From: Nonomuraea rubra
GTDB taxonomy: Bacteria; Actinomycetota; Actinomycetes; Streptosporangiales; Streptosporangiaceae
NCBI RefSeq assembly: GCF_014207985.1
Contig: NZ_JACHMI010000001.1
Location: forward strand, 4,447,001-4,511,000
DNA: 64,000 nt
Direction of reading: 5' to 3'
Translations under genes and position numbers: made by a program
Shown here: positions 48,824 through 57,745 of the stretch, piece by piece
How positions within the stretch are numbered: the stretch's first letter is position 1
How the letters are laid out: each line of letters opens with the position of its first letter
The notes under the pieces: generated by a model
Told to the model about the DNA's origin: nothing
What the model saw: only the letters and a program-made list of their open reading frames with translations
Database searches by the model: none

Positions 48824-50545
48824 ATGTTCGACTTGATCATCAAGGGGGGCCGCTGGTTCGACGGCGCGGGGAGCCCGTCGGCGGTCCGCGACCTGGGGGT
48901 GCGCGCCGGGCGGGTGGCGGCCGTCTCGGCCGAGCCGCTGCCGCAGGCGGGGTGCCGGCGGGTGCTCGACGCGGGCGGCTGCTGGGTGCTGCCGGGTTTC
49001 CTGGACGTGCACACCCACTACGACGTCGAGGTGCTGCAGTCTCCCGGCCTGCCCGAGTCCGTACGGCACGGCGTGACCACGGTCGTGCTCGGCAACTGCT
49101 CGCTGTCGGCCGTCTACTGCGCGGCCGACGATGCGGCCGACCTGTTCAGCCGCGTGGAGGCGCTGCCGCATGCCGCCGTGCTCGACGCGCTGAAGCGGCA
49201 CCGGAGCTGGTCGGGCGCCGACGAGTACGTGCGGGCGCTGCTGGCCCGCCCGCTCGGCCCGAACGTGGCCGCCTTCCTCGGCCATTCCGACCTGCGGGCG
49301 TACGTCATGGGGCTGGGCCGCGCGGTCGGCGCCGGTCCGGCGTCGGGCCGGGACCTCGACCGGATGGCGGCGCTGCTCGGCCGCGCCCTGGACGCCGGCT
49401 TCCTCGGCCTGTCCACCGTGACCAGCACGCACTGCCGCCTCGACGGCGAGCGGTTCCGGTCGGCGCGGCTGCCGTCCACGTTCGCGGGCTGGCGCGAGTA
49501 CCGCGTGCTGCACCGGGTGCTGCGCGAGCGCGGCCGGGTGCTGCAGGGCGCCCCTGGCGCCGCCAGGCCGTGGGACAGCCTGCGGTTCTTCCTGGCCAGC
49601 GCCGGGTTGCGGGTGCGGCCGAGGCTGAAGACGTCGCTGCTGCCGGCGCTCGACTCCGGGACGTCGCCCGCGCTGGCGAGGCTGACCACGCCGGTCAACC
49701 GGCTGCTGCGGGCCGAGGTGCGCTGGCAGCACCTGCCGGTGCCGTACGAGCTGTACGCCGACGGCATCGATCTGGCGATCTTCGAGGAGTTCGGCGCCAC
49801 GGCGGCCGCGCTGCACCTGCGGCAGGAGGCGGAGCGGGCGCGGCTGCTGTCGCGGCGGGCGTACCGGAGGTGGTTCCGCCGCGACTACGACAGCCGGTTC
49901 CGGCACCTGTACGACGCCGAGATCGTCTCCTGCCCCGAGGAGGGGGTGGCGGGCCGGTCGTTCGGCGAGGTGGCGCACGCGCGCGGGCGGCATCCGGCCG
50001 AGACGTTCCTCGATCTCGTGGTCGCGCACGGGCCGCGGCTGCGCTGGCGCACGACGATCGCCGGCCACCGGCCGCACGTGCTGGACCGGCTCGCCGGTGA
50101 CCCTGCCGTGCACCTGGGGTTCGCCGAGTCGGGGGCGCACCTGCGCAACATGGCCCACTACAACGTCCCGCTGCGGCTGCTGCAGCGGGTCGTGGCCGCC
50201 CAGGCGGCGGGCCGGCCGTTCATGACGGCGGAGCAGGCGGTGCACCGGCTGACCGGTGAGCTGGCCGACTGGTTCGGGCTGCGGGCGGGCACGCTGCGGG
50301 CGGGCGACCGGGCCGACCTGGTGGTGGTGGACCCGGCCGGGCTCGACGACCGGCTGGCCGGTTACCACGAGGCGCCCATGCCGGACCTCGGCGGCGTGCG
50401 GCGCATGGTGAACCGCAGCGACGCCGCCGTCAGGGCGGTGTGCGTGGCGGGCGAGCCGGTCTTCGAGGACGGCGCCTTCGCCGCCGGTTACGGCAGCGCG
50501 CGGCGCACCGGCACCTTCCTGGGCGCCGACCGCAGGTGCGCGTGA
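48824..50545 (+). CDS. D-aminoacylase-type amidohydrolase
   Basis: The 573-residue TIM-barrel enzyme begins FDLIIKGGRWFDGAG and has the metal motif HTHYD near 64-68, GVTTVVLGNCS, and the C-terminal FAESGAHLRNMAHYN with the catalytic Asp position read as Glu-Ser, then ADLVVVDP. N-acyl-D-amino-acid deacylases and dihydropyrimidinases have this layout. ATG 48824 gives the canonical N-terminus; the frame is open to 48779. The last 58 bp overlap the convergent membrane-protein gene. Confidence 0.85.
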   Translation: MFDLIIKGGRWFDGAGSPSAVRDLGVRAGRVAAVSAEPLPQAGCRRVLDAGGCWVLPGFLDVHTHYDVEVLQSPGLPESVRHGVTTVVLGNCSLSAVYCAADDAADLFSRVEALPHAAVLDALKRHRSWSGADEYVRALLARPLGPNVAAFLGHSDLRAYVMGLGRAVGAGPASGRDLDRMAALLGRALDAGFLGLSTVTSTHCRLDGERFRSARLPSTFAGWREYRVLHRVLRERGRVLQGAPGAARPWDSLRFFLASAGLRVRPRLKTSLLPALDSGTSPALARLTTPVNRLLRAEVRWQHLPVPYELYADGIDLAIFEEFGATAAALHLRQEAERARLLSRRAYRRWFRRDYDSRFRHLYDAEIVSCPEEGVAGRSFGEVAHARGRHPAETFLDLVVAHGPRLRWRTTIAGHRPHVLDRLAGDPAVHLGFAESGAHLRNMAHYNVPLRLLQRVVAAQAAGRPFMTAEQAVHRLTGELADWFGLRAGTLRAGDRADLVVVDPAGLDDRLAGYHEAPMPDLGGVRRMVNRSDAAVRAVCVAGEPVFEDGAFAAGYGSARRTGTFLGADRRCA

Positions 50546-51366
50546 CACGGGGTCGCCGGATCGCCGGGCAGCGGCACGGGCGCGACCGGCCGGTTGCGCG
50601 GGTCGGCGAGGTCGTGCGCCGACTGGGCCAGCCAGGTGGCCATCAGCACCCCGGCCGCCGCCGCGAGGCTGTAGTAGAGGCTGCCGGCGTCCACCAGCAT
50701 CCAGCCCACCGCCAGCACGAGCAGCGGCAGCACCAGGGACGTGATCCCGTACAGGTACGTGACGAACGGCCAGCGCCCGTCCCACCGCTGTGCGCGCAGC
50801 ACCAGCACCATCCAGACGAGCTGGCCCAGCGCGAAGAGCAGGGAGAGCAGGCCGAGGTCCACGCCGAGCTCGTCGGTCACCGCGGTGACGGCGCCGCCTC
50901 CGTACGCGAGCACGCCGGCGATCTGCGCCACGACCGGGAGCTCCAGGCCGTCGCCCAGCACCGGGGCGAACAGCAGCACGACTGCGAGCATCAGCAGCGA
51001 GTCCAGCGCCACCGCCCACCACGGCCAGCCGGGCGCGATCGGGTGGAGCAGCCAGGCCGCCGCGGCGGCGTACAGTGCCAGGCGCAGCCGCCTGTCCTTC
51101 GTGGTCGGCTCCGGCGGCGTGCCCGTGCGCGGGCCCCGCAGGCACGTCCACAGCGCGCAGGCCCAGGGTGCGCCGATCAGCAGCATGGTGGCCACGTTCT
51201 GCGGCGTCGCCTCGATGGTCTCCTCCACCGGGGCGAAGACCGTCAGGCGCCACAGCGGGGCGATGTCGCCGCTGGTCAGGGCTATTGCGGCGGTGATCAG
51301 GAGGGCGGCGGCGTACAGGGCCGTGACGATCAGGGCGGGGACGCCTAATCGGTGGTTGCGGGGCAC
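50488..51366 (-). CDS. Multi-pass membrane protein, unknown
   Basis: The 292-residue protein has about eight hydrophobic helices, including ALIVTALYAAALLITAAIAL, ATMLLIGAPWACALWTCL, SLLMLAVVLLFAPVLG, LLSLLFALGQLVWMVLVL and LPLLVLAVGWMLVDAG. The basic C-terminal tail (about 30 residues) overlaps the amidohydrolase gene. GTG 51366 is favoured by AGGAAG upstream; a TTG at 51387 is the alternative. No family is recognised, and it is probably monocistronic. Confidence 0.75.
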   Translation of the reverse strand: MPRNHRLGVPALIVTALYAAALLITAAIALTSGDIAPLWRLTVFAPVEETIEATPQNVATMLLIGAPWACALWTCLRGPRTGTPPEPTTKDRRLRLALYAAAAAWLLHPIAPGWPWWAVALDSLLMLAVVLLFAPVLGDGLELPVVAQIAGVLAYGGGAVTAVTDELGVDLGLLSLLFALGQLVWMVLVLRAQRWDGRWPFVTYLYGITSLVLPLLVLAVGWMLVDAGSLYYSLAAAAGVLMATWLAQSAHDLADPRNRPVAPVPLPGDPATPCHAHLRSAPRKVPVRRALP

Positions 51367-51450
51367 GGGACACTTCCTGGGGGGCAAGATCGGATTTGAA
51401 CGCCTCAGCCTAGCGAAGTCCCCATCGGCTCAGAATCGGTGCCGCAGGGT

Positions 51451-52293
51451 TCAGAACCGGTACCGCAGCAACCGCCCGGAGTCGCGCCCGCCGGGCAGGT
51501 GCGCGCCCAGCCGCAGCCCGATCCGCGCCGCCGCCGGCAGCCTGCCCAGATCGGGCACGTCCACCACGTACAGATCGTCCACGAACGCCAGCCCGTCCTG
51601 CCACCCCTCCAGCTCCCGCGGGTCGTCGATCCCCCAGTGCCAGCTCTCCAGCACCGCCCGGGGCGCGATCCCCATCGCCATCCAGCTCAGCTTCTTCGCC
51701 AGCCGGACGAGCCGCTCGCTGAAGCAGTCGAACAGCAGCTCCCCGCCGGGGAAGTGCCCGCAGATCCGCTGAATGAGCTGCCGCCCCTCCTCCTCGTGCA
51801 GGTACATCGTCAGCCCCTCGGCCACGACCACGACGGGCCGGTCACCGGGCACCTCCTCCAGCCACCCCTCCTCGGTGACCGAGGCCCCGAGCATGCGGTA
51901 GTTCCCGCCCGGCTCGGGCAGCAGCCGCCGCCGCAGCTCGATGACGTCGGGGAAGTCGACGTCCACCCACCGCACCGAGGGCGGCGGGTCCAGCCGGTGC
52001 ACCCGGGTGTCCAGCCCGCACGCCAGGTGCAGGACGGTGACCTCGCCGGGATGGGCGATCAGGAACTCGCCGGTCCAGCGGTCCAGCTCCCGGCCGCGCA
52101 GGGCCAGGGTGGCGGCGTCCCACGGTGCCTGGGTGCCGGTCTTGCTCCAGTCGTGGTCGACGCGCCTGACCACCTCGTCGGCGGTGTGGTCGCCGAGGAT
52201 GGAGTGGCGGGCGCGGCTGTCCAGCGCCCTGGCGTACAGGGTGGCGAGCATCGTCCCCTGAACGGTGGTGAGTTCCACCTTCTCGCGTTCCAT
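51451..52293 (-). CDS. Class I SAM-dependent methyltransferase (LCM/PPM family)
   Basis: The 280-residue protein matches the leucine-carboxyl-methyltransferase-like family (Tcmp/YktD). It has ALDSRARHSILGDHTADEVV (split here), motif I VLHLACGLDTRVHRLD near 92-106, WVDVDFPDVIELRR, VVAEGLTMYL and LFDCFSERLV. Members methylate small-molecule or carboxyl oxygens, often in polyketide pathways (for example TcmP). ATG 52293 is chosen. It is divergent from a MarR gene 55 bp away with an operator between, so it is probably repressed by it. Confidence 0.9.
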   Translation of the reverse strand: MEREKVELTTVQGTMLATLYARALDSRARHSILGDHTADEVVRRVDHDWSKTGTQAPWDAATLALRGRELDRWTGEFLIAHPGEVTVLHLACGLDTRVHRLDPPPSVRWVDVDFPDVIELRRRLLPEPGGNYRMLGASVTEEGWLEEVPGDRPVVVVAEGLTMYLHEEEGRQLIQRICGHFPGGELLFDCFSERLVRLAKKLSWMAMGIAPRAVLESWHWGIDDPRELEGWQDGLAFVDDLYVVDVPDLGRLPAAARIGLRLGAHLPGGRDSGRLLRYRF

Positions 52294-52312
52294 GCCCAGC
52301 ACACTACATAGT

Positions 52313-52330
52313 TTTCACAAATTCGTGAAA
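52313..52330. promoter_or_regulatory. Operator in methyltransferase/MarR divergent promoter
   Basis: TTTCAC-AAATTC-GTGAAA is a perfect 6-bp dyad with a 6-bp AT-rich spacer in the only 55 bp between the two starts. A dimeric winged-helix repressor bound here would block both promoters. Confidence 0.65.
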
Positions 52331-52348
52331 GTTCTGAATAACGGTAAG

Positions 52349-52864
52349 ATGTGGCGGGTGCAGAGGAAGATCGACCACGGGCGGGACGAGGAGGCGGTGC
52401 GCCGCTTCGTGGAGCGCCTCGCCCTCGACCTGGTGGCCACCGGCATCCCGAGGATGCCCGCCCGGATCTACGCCGCCCTCCTGGTCGCCGAGGAGGGCCG
52501 TGGCACCGCGGCCGAGCTGGCGGAGTTCCTGCAGGTGAGCCCGGCTGCCGTGTCGGGCGCCGTACGGTATCTGACGCAGGTGGCGCTGGTGACGCGCGAA
52601 CGCGACCCCGGCGCCCGCCGCGACCACTACCGGGTGACCGAGGACCAGTGGTCGCAGGCGATCCTGCAGCAGGACGTGCTGTTCACGCAGTGGGAGCGCA
52701 CCCTGCGCGAGGGCATGGAGGCGGTCGGCCAGGCCAGCCCCGCGGCGGCGCGGCTGGCGGAGACGTGGGAGTTCCTCCAGCTCATGCGGGAGGAGATCCC
52801 GGTCCTGGTGGACAAGTGGCAGGCCCGGCTGGCCGCGCTCCGCGCGTCCCAGGGCCGCGGCTGA
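52349..52864 (+). CDS. MarR/GbsR-type winged-helix regulator
   Basis: The 171-residue protein has an N-terminal helix, the winged helix GTAAELAEFLQVSPAAVSGAVRYL, the wing TRERDPGARRDHYRV and a helical C-terminus, as in GbsR/MarR-like proteins. ATG 52349 gives MWRVQRKID; GTG 52358 is possible. It lies 2 bp before the serine hydrolase start and is divergent from the methyltransferase. It probably controls both through the dyad at 52313. Confidence 0.85.
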   Translation: MWRVQRKIDHGRDEEAVRRFVERLALDLVATGIPRMPARIYAALLVAEEGRGTAAELAEFLQVSPAAVSGAVRYLTQVALVTRERDPGARRDHYRVTEDQWSQAILQQDVLFTQWERTLREGMEAVGQASPAAARLAETWEFLQLMREEIPVLVDKWQARLAALRASQGRG

Positions 52865-52866
52865 CC

Positions 52867-53811
52867 GTGGAACGGCTGGAACGGCTGGTGCGGCAGGCCG
52901 GTTACGGCGGTGACGAGCCGCTCGTCGTCGGCCTCCAGCGGCACCGCGAGCCGCCGATCTTCCACGTGCAGGGGCTCACGCCCGGGACGCCCGTGTACGC
53001 GGCCTCGCTGTCCAAGCAGATGACCGCCGCGCTGATCGCCCTGCTCGCCCGGGAGGGCGTCCTCGACGTGGACGGCCCGCTGTCCGGTCACCTTCCCGAG
53101 CTGCCCGCGTGGGCCGGCGGCGTCACCCCGCGGCACCTGCTCCACCACCTCGCCGCCCTGCCCGCCGACTCCGTCGTCGATGCCGTGCTCACCGGCGACC
53201 GCACCAGCGAGGGTGTCCTGCGCGCCCTCACCGGCTTCGCCGCCCTGCCCGGCGTCCCCGGCACCGCGTACGCCTACTCCAACGCCGGCTACGTCTGCCT
53301 CGCCGCGGCGGCCGAACGGGCGGCGGGCCGGCCGCTGCCCGACCTGGCCCGGGACCGGCTGTTCGCCCCGCTGTCCATGCCCGGCACCCGCTTCTGGCCC
53401 GGCCCCGCCGCCGCCCCGCCCGGCGCGGCGCCGCTGAGCCCCCGGCACCCGGCGCCGCTGTCACTCGGCGACGGGGGCGTGTGGAGCACCGCCGCTGACC
53501 TGCTGCGCTGGGGCCAGGCGCTGAACGCCGACGAGCTCGGCGTCTCGGAGCTCCTGCACACTCCTGGCCGCCTGGCCGACGGCACCCGTACCGGCTACGC
53601 GTGGGGCGTCGGCCTGCGCTCGCACGCCGGCCACCGCGTGCACCGGCACGGCGGAGGCTGGCCGGGCCTGCGCGCCCAGCACGCCCGGCTGCCTGATCTG
53701 GGCTGGAGCATCGTGCTGCTCGCCACCGCCGACGACACGGAGCGGCACATCGAGCTGGTCAGGCTTGTTCTGCACGAGGTGACAGCCGCCGCAGCAGGTA
53801 CGTGTCCATGA
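52867..53811 (+). CDS. Beta-lactamase-fold serine hydrolase
   Basis: GTG 52867 lies 2 bp after the MarR stop. The 314-residue protein has the class C/esterase active site: S47-L-S-K50, Y137-S-N139 in AYAYSNAGY and a C-terminal HRHGGG in place of KTG. No signal peptide is visible, so it is probably a cytosolic esterase or D-peptidase rather than a resistance enzyme. It is co-transcribed with the MarR gene. Its 3' end overlaps cobF (convergent) by 53 bp. Confidence 0.88.
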   Translation: MERLERLVRQAGYGGDEPLVVGLQRHREPPIFHVQGLTPGTPVYAASLSKQMTAALIALLAREGVLDVDGPLSGHLPELPAWAGGVTPRHLLHHLAALPADSVVDAVLTGDRTSEGVLRALTGFAALPGVPGTAYAYSNAGYVCLAAAAERAAGRPLPDLARDRLFAPLSMPGTRFWPGPAAAPPGAAPLSPRHPAPLSLGDGGVWSTAADLLRWGQALNADELGVSELLHTPGRLADGTRTGYAWGVGLRSHAGHRVHRHGGGWPGLRAQHARLPDLGWSIVLLATADDTERHIELVRLVLHEVTAAAAGTCP

Positions 53812-54523
53812 TCCAGCCCTTGCGGGCCCGCGCCTCGGCCCGTACCCGCTTGATGCGCTCGCCCACCTCCGCCACCGGCCCCGACACCAGGATCTCGTCG
53901 GCGGTGCCCACGTAGGCGCCCCAGTGGATGGCGTAGTCGTCCAGCCCGTCGAACGAGCAGTGCGCGTCGAGCATCACCACCACGTCGTCGGCCGTCGGGC
54001 CGCCCTCGGCCAGCCGCCGCCCCGTCGTCAGGTGCACCGGCCGCCCCACCCGGGTCAGGCTGGTGCGATGGGCGGCTGTCAGCGCGGACACGCTGCTGAT
54101 CCCGGGGATGACCGCGTAGTCGAAGGTGACGTCGCCGCGCTGGAGGATCTCCTCGACGATGGCCAGCGTGCTGTCGTACACGCCGGGGTCGCCCCACACC
54201 AGGAACGCCCCCGTCTCGCCGTCGGCCAGCTCGTCGCGGATGAGCGCCTCGACGGCGAGCCCGCGCCGCGAGCGCCAGTCGTCCACGGCGGCGGTGTACG
54301 CGGCGGCGTCCCGGTCCCGCTCCGGGTCGCGCGCCTCGGCGATCCGGTACGGCGCCCGCCCGTGCTCGGCGATCATGTCCAGCCGGAGCTGGACGAGGTC
54401 GTGCTTGACCTCGCCCTTGTCCACGATGAAGAACACGTCCGCGGCGGCGATCGCCTTGACCGCCTGCAGGGTGAGATGGTCGGGGTCGCCGGCGCCGATG
54501 CCGATGAGGAGTAGCCGCTTCAC
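53759..54523 (-). CDS. cobF: Precorrin-6A synthase (deacetylating)
   Basis: The 254-residue tetrapyrrole methylase begins KRLLLIGIGAGDPDHLTLQA, with DVFFIVDKGEVKHDLVQLR, VWGDPGVYDST, VIPGISSVSALTA and a final GWIMDTYLLRRLSP, all as in CobF. It methylates C-1 of precorrin-5 and releases acetate in aerobic cobalamin synthesis. No other cob gene is in the window, so it is detached from the rest of the pathway. GTG 54523 is the family start; the frame is open to 54556. It overlaps the serine hydrolase tail by 53 bp. Confidence 0.92.
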   Translation of the reverse strand: MKRLLLIGIGAGDPDHLTLQAVKAIAAADVFFIVDKGEVKHDLVQLRLDMIAEHGRAPYRIAEARDPERDRDAAAYTAAVDDWRSRRGLAVEALIRDELADGETGAFLVWGDPGVYDSTLAIVEEILQRGDVTFDYAVIPGISSVSALTAAHRTSLTRVGRPVHLTTGRRLAEGGPTADDVVVMLDAHCSFDGLDDYAIHWGAYVGTADEILVSGPVAEVGERIKRVRAEARARKGWIMDTYLLRRLSPRAEQA

Positions 54524-54560
54524 CCGCCAAAGTGTGCCAGAGCCGGACATCCCCACCGGA

Positions 54561-54878
54561 TCAGGCGCTGATGTCGAGGGATTCCGGCTCGCGGGCCATG
54601 GCCTCGGTGATCGCGTTGGCCAGCTTGAGCTCCTGCACCAGGTAGGCCCGCACCGTCACCGGCCGGGGCCGGTCCAGGATCTCCGGCCGGATCCGGTCGC
54701 CCTCCCGGATGTCGTTGAAGGAGAGGTCGATGGTGGTGCCGTAGTGCCGCCACCCGACCTCGGCCAGCAGGCACTCCTCGGAGTGCCTGTGGCCGGTCAG
54801 GGCGAGCTCGATCTCCTCGGCCTCTGTGATCACCGACAGGATTTTATGATCTGTCGGGCGGCGCGACGCCGGCCGCAC
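54561..54878 (-). CDS. Small protein of unknown function downstream of sigma factor
   Basis: The 105-residue acidic, soluble protein contains EAEEIELALTGHRHSEECLLAEVGWRHYGTT (split), then a short Pro-rich segment RPEILDRPRPVTVRAYLVQELKLANAITEAM. I recognise no family. The start is uncertain: GTG 54878 or GTG 54833. It lies 12 bp downstream of the sigma-factor gene, so co-expression is likely and an accessory or anti-sigma-antagonist role is conceivable; this is only context. Confidence 0.65.
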   Translation of the reverse strand: MRPASRRPTDHKILSVITEAEEIELALTGHRHSEECLLAEVGWRHYGTTIDLSFNDIREGDRIRPEILDRPRPVTVRAYLVQELKLANAITEAMAREPESLDISA

Positions 54879-54890
54879 GCCTGCGATCGG

Positions 54891-55664
54891 TCACTCCGAC
54901 AGGGCCGTGCGCAGCTTGGTGAGGACCGCGCGCAGGATGCGGGAGACGTGCATCTGCGAGATGCCGAACTCCTGGGCGATCTCCGACTGGGTCATGTTCC
55001 CGTAGAACCGCATCAGCAGGATGTTCTTCTCGCGCGGCGGCAGGGCGTCGATGAGCGGCTTGACCGCGTGCCGGTCGACCAGCGTGTCGAGCGAGGCGTC
55101 CTGGTCGGCCACGAAGTCGCTCAGCTCGGCGGCGTCCTCGTCGCCGCTGCTGACCGGGGCGTCCAGCGACAGCGTGCTGTAGGCGGTGGAGGCTTCCAGA
55201 GCGAGCAGGACGTCCTCCTCGGAGATGCCCATCTTCGCGGCCAGCTCGGCCACGGTCGGCGCGTGGCCCAGCTCCTGGGTGAGCTCGGCGGTGGCCTTGT
55301 TGAGCTCGATGCGCCGCTCCTGGTAGAGGCGCGGCACCCGGATGGCCCAGGTGCGGTCGCGGAAGTGCCGCTTGACCTCGCCCATCATGGTGATCATCGC
55401 GTATCCCCTGAACTCGTGCCCGAGCTCGGGGTCGAAGCCGTTGACGGCCTTCATCAGCCCGACGTACGCGGCCTGGCGCAGGTCCTCCATGGGCTCGCCC
55501 CGGAACCGGTAGCGGCGGGTGACCTCGCTCACCAGCCCTTCGTGCATCTCCACCAGGCGCTCGCGCACGCGTACGGCCCGCATCTCCGTGATCTGCGGAT
55601 CGGCGAGCTCGGCCAGCAGTTCCTCGGCGGTGAGCTGTTCGAAGGCGAGGTTCAGGACAGGCAT
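54891..55664 (-). CDS. SigB/SigF/SigG-family RNA polymerase sigma factor
   Basis: The 257-residue sigma factor has region 2 (YRFRGEPMEDLRQAAYVGLMKAVNGFD; HEFRGYAMITMMGEVKRHFRD), region 3 (AELTQELGHAPTVAELAAKMG) and region 4 (PPREKNILLMRFYGNMTQSEIA; EFGISQMHVSRILRAVL). This is the stress/sporulation SigF/SigB group of actinobacteria. ATG 55664 follows GGAGCAG; the frame extends to 55724. No anti-sigma factor (RsbW-like) is adjacent, which is unusual. The small unknown gene follows. Confidence 0.93.
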   Translation of the reverse strand: MPVLNLAFEQLTAEELLAELADPQITEMRAVRVRERLVEMHEGLVSEVTRRYRFRGEPMEDLRQAAYVGLMKAVNGFDPELGHEFRGYAMITMMGEVKRHFRDRTWAIRVPRLYQERRIELNKATAELTQELGHAPTVAELAAKMGISEEDVLLALEASTAYSTLSLDAPVSSGDEDAAELSDFVADQDASLDTLVDRHAVKPLIDALPPREKNILLMRFYGNMTQSEIAQEFGISQMHVSRILRAVLTKLRTALSE

Positions 55665-55838
55665 GTTGCTGCTCCAAAAGGTGCCAGCGGCTCTGCCCAT
55701 GACGAGAAGCCCAGGCAGAGGCACGCTCCGGTGATTCGCGTGAGCTGAAGCCCTCTGCTGGACTTCGAGATCGAAAATGCCCGTAAATTGCGGACCATCA
55801 CCTGTTCTAGGTCACGAAAAGATTACAACCGCCCGAGA

Positions 55839-55882
55839 TTGACACCACCTCCCCCATGTGATCATTTGAACGGATGGGGGAG
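55839..55882 (+). promoter_or_regulatory. Promoter element and 9-bp dyad before MFS gene
   Basis: TTGACA (55839-55844) is followed by CTCCCCCAT (55849-55857) and ATGGGGGAG (55874-55882), perfect 9-bp arms around 16 bp. The dyad covers the expected -10 and start region, 26 bp before the MFS GTG. It could be an operator or a 5' hairpin that hides the ribosome site. Confidence 0.5.
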
Positions 55883-55908
55883 ACGGGGACGGCGGGCGAG
55901 GGCTCACC

Positions 55909-57120
55909 GTGTTAGAGGCGCACAGCGGGCAACGGCTCTGGACCCGCGGTTTCACCCTGTTCTTCGCGGCCCGCAGCACGTCCCTGCTGGGCGACCACAT
56001 GCTGCCCGTCGTCATCTCCGCCGCGATGATCCACGGCGGGTACGGCCTCAGCGGCGTCGGCTACGCGCTGGCCGCCCACCTGGCTCCCTTCGCCGTTCTG
56101 ATGATCTTCGGTGGCGTGCTGTCGGACCGGTTCGGCGCGCGGCGCATGATGATCCTCTCCGACGTCGTTCGCCTGGTCTTCCAGTCGCTGCTCGCCCTGC
56201 TGTTCGCCCTGGGCGCGCCCGAGCTGTGGCAGGTGCTCGTGCTGCTGGCGCTGGTCGGCGCGGGCGGCGCCACCTTCCAGCCCGGGGTCGCCAGCATCAC
56301 CCCGCAGATCGCCCGGGACGTGCAGCGGGGCAACGCCACGCTGCGCGTCTCCGAGTCGATCATGAGCGTGCTCGCGCCCTCCCTGGCGGGCGTGCTCCTG
56401 GCCGTCTCCGCGCCGTGGACGGTCTTCGCGATCGACGCGGCCACGTTCGCGGTCAGCGGCGCCTGCCTGTTCCTCCTCCGCCTCCCGGCGGGCGGGACGC
56501 GGGCGGAGGGCTCGACCTTCCGGCGCGACCTGGTGGTGGGGTGGCGGGAGTTCAGCTCCAGGACGTGGCTGTGGGGCGTGATCGTGATCTGGTTCGTCTG
56601 GCAGGTCAGCTCGTCGGGCCCGACGCTGACCCTGGGCCACAGCACGATCATCACCCTGTACGGCGCGTCCGCGCTCGGCCTCATCATGTCCGCGCTGGGC
56701 GTCGGGAACCTGCTCGGCGGGCTCGCCGCGATGCGGATCAGGCCGCGGCACCCCCTCCGGGCCGGCGCCATCGCCCTGACGTGCGCCACCCTCATGCCGC
56801 TCGGCGTGGCGCTCGGCTGGCCCCCCGCCGCGCTGGCCGCCTGCTACGCGATCGGCGGCCTGGGCATGACGTTCTGGGTGGTCATGTTCCACACGAGCGT
56901 GCAGACCCACGTCCCCCAGGAGCTGCTCGGGCGCGTGCACGCCTATGACGCGGCCGGCTCGCTCGTCATGAAACCCGTCGGCCAGGCGCTGGCGGGACCC
57001 CTCGCGCTGCTGCTGGGCACGGTGCCGCTGCTGTTCGCGGCCTCGGCGATGGTCCTGGTCGTCGCCGGCCTGCTGCTCGCCGTCCCCGCCATCCGGGGGC
57101 TCGCGCGCGCCGATCAGTGA
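55909..57120 (+). CDS. MFS exporter
   Basis: The 403-residue protein has 12 hydrophobic helices and the motif A-like loop LSDRFGARRMMI after helix 2, plus a second GRVHAYDAAGSLV loop. It is an MFS_3-type exporter of small molecules, similar in plan to the one at 18526 but not a close copy. GTG 55909 is the start. It is divergent from the sigma-factor gene (244-bp gap) and ends 13 bp before the convergent NAD-binding gene. Confidence 0.9.
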   Translation: MLEAHSGQRLWTRGFTLFFAARSTSLLGDHMLPVVISAAMIHGGYGLSGVGYALAAHLAPFAVLMIFGGVLSDRFGARRMMILSDVVRLVFQSLLALLFALGAPELWQVLVLLALVGAGGATFQPGVASITPQIARDVQRGNATLRVSESIMSVLAPSLAGVLLAVSAPWTVFAIDAATFAVSGACLFLLRLPAGGTRAEGSTFRRDLVVGWREFSSRTWLWGVIVIWFVWQVSSSGPTLTLGHSTIITLYGASALGLIMSALGVGNLLGGLAAMRIRPRHPLRAGAIALTCATLMPLGVALGWPPAALAACYAIGGLGMTFWVVMFHTSVQTHVPQELLGRVHAYDAAGSLVMKPVGQALAGPLALLLGTVPLLFAASAMVLVVAGLLLAVPAIRGLARADQ

Positions 57121-57133
57121 GACCCGCACCGCG

Positions 57134-57730
57134 TTACTTCGGGCCGCAGACCCCCAGGGCCTTGCCGATCAGCGACGGGTCCTCGGCGGTGTCCAGGAGG
57201 GCCATCGCGTAGTCGGCGCGTGACAGCTGCATGGCCCCGCCCGTGGCGTTGGCCTCGAAGTCGACGTGCACCCGCCCCGCCCCCGGCTTGTCGGTCAGCA
57301 TCGTGCCCCGGGCGACGCTCCAGTCGAGGTCGCTGACCTGCAGCATGCCCTCGGCCCTGGCCAGGTCCACGTACGCCTCGCGGAAGAACAGCCAGGCCAG
57401 GGTGACCGGCAGGCGCGGGCGGGTGGCGGGGACCGAGCGGCTGCTGGTCATCACCACCCGCCGCACGCCGCTCTCGCGCATCGCGGCGATGAGGGTGCGG
57501 GCGATCTCGCTGCCGCCGACCGCGGCGATGACGGCGTCCTGGCCGTGCACCGCCGTACGGACGGCGGCCAGGTCGCGGGCGTCGCCCTGGTGCACGGCGG
57601 CCAGGCCGTCGCGGCCGGCGAGGAGCTCGGGGCGGCGGGCGAACGCGGTGATCTCGTGGCCGCGCTGGACACCCTGCGCGAGCACGTGCCGGCCGGTGCG
57701 GCCGGTCGAGCCGATGACCAAGATCTTCAT
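57134..57730 (-). CDS. NAD(P)-binding NmrA/atypical SDR protein
   Basis: The 198-residue protein has the Rossmann start KILVIGSTGRTGRHVLAQ, a Gly-rich TGRTGRHV turn, FARRPE for NADP and SDLDWSVARGTML near the end, as in BVR-B/NmrA-like (YwnB) proteins. They reduce flavins or quinones, or act as redox sensors. The SD is GAAGGAG. It is divergent from the PadR gene, with paired operators between them, so it is the likely PadR target. Confidence 0.9.
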   Translation of the reverse strand: MKILVIGSTGRTGRHVLAQGVQRGHEITAFARRPELLAGRDGLAAVHQGDARDLAAVRTAVHGQDAVIAAVGGSEIARTLIAAMRESGVRRVVMTSSRSVPATRPRLPVTLAWLFFREAYVDLARAEGMLQVSDLDWSVARGTMLTDKPGAGRVHVDFEANATGGAMQLSRADYAMALLDTAEDPSLIGKALGVCGPK

Positions 57731-57745
57731 GGTGATGTCTCCTTC

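Noticed and set aside
46535..51373. 1,600-codon open frame on the minus strand across the ABC exporter and amidohydrolase genes
   Set aside because: Low-complexity composition and no recognisable domain; the plus-strand genes here have complete catalytic motifs.
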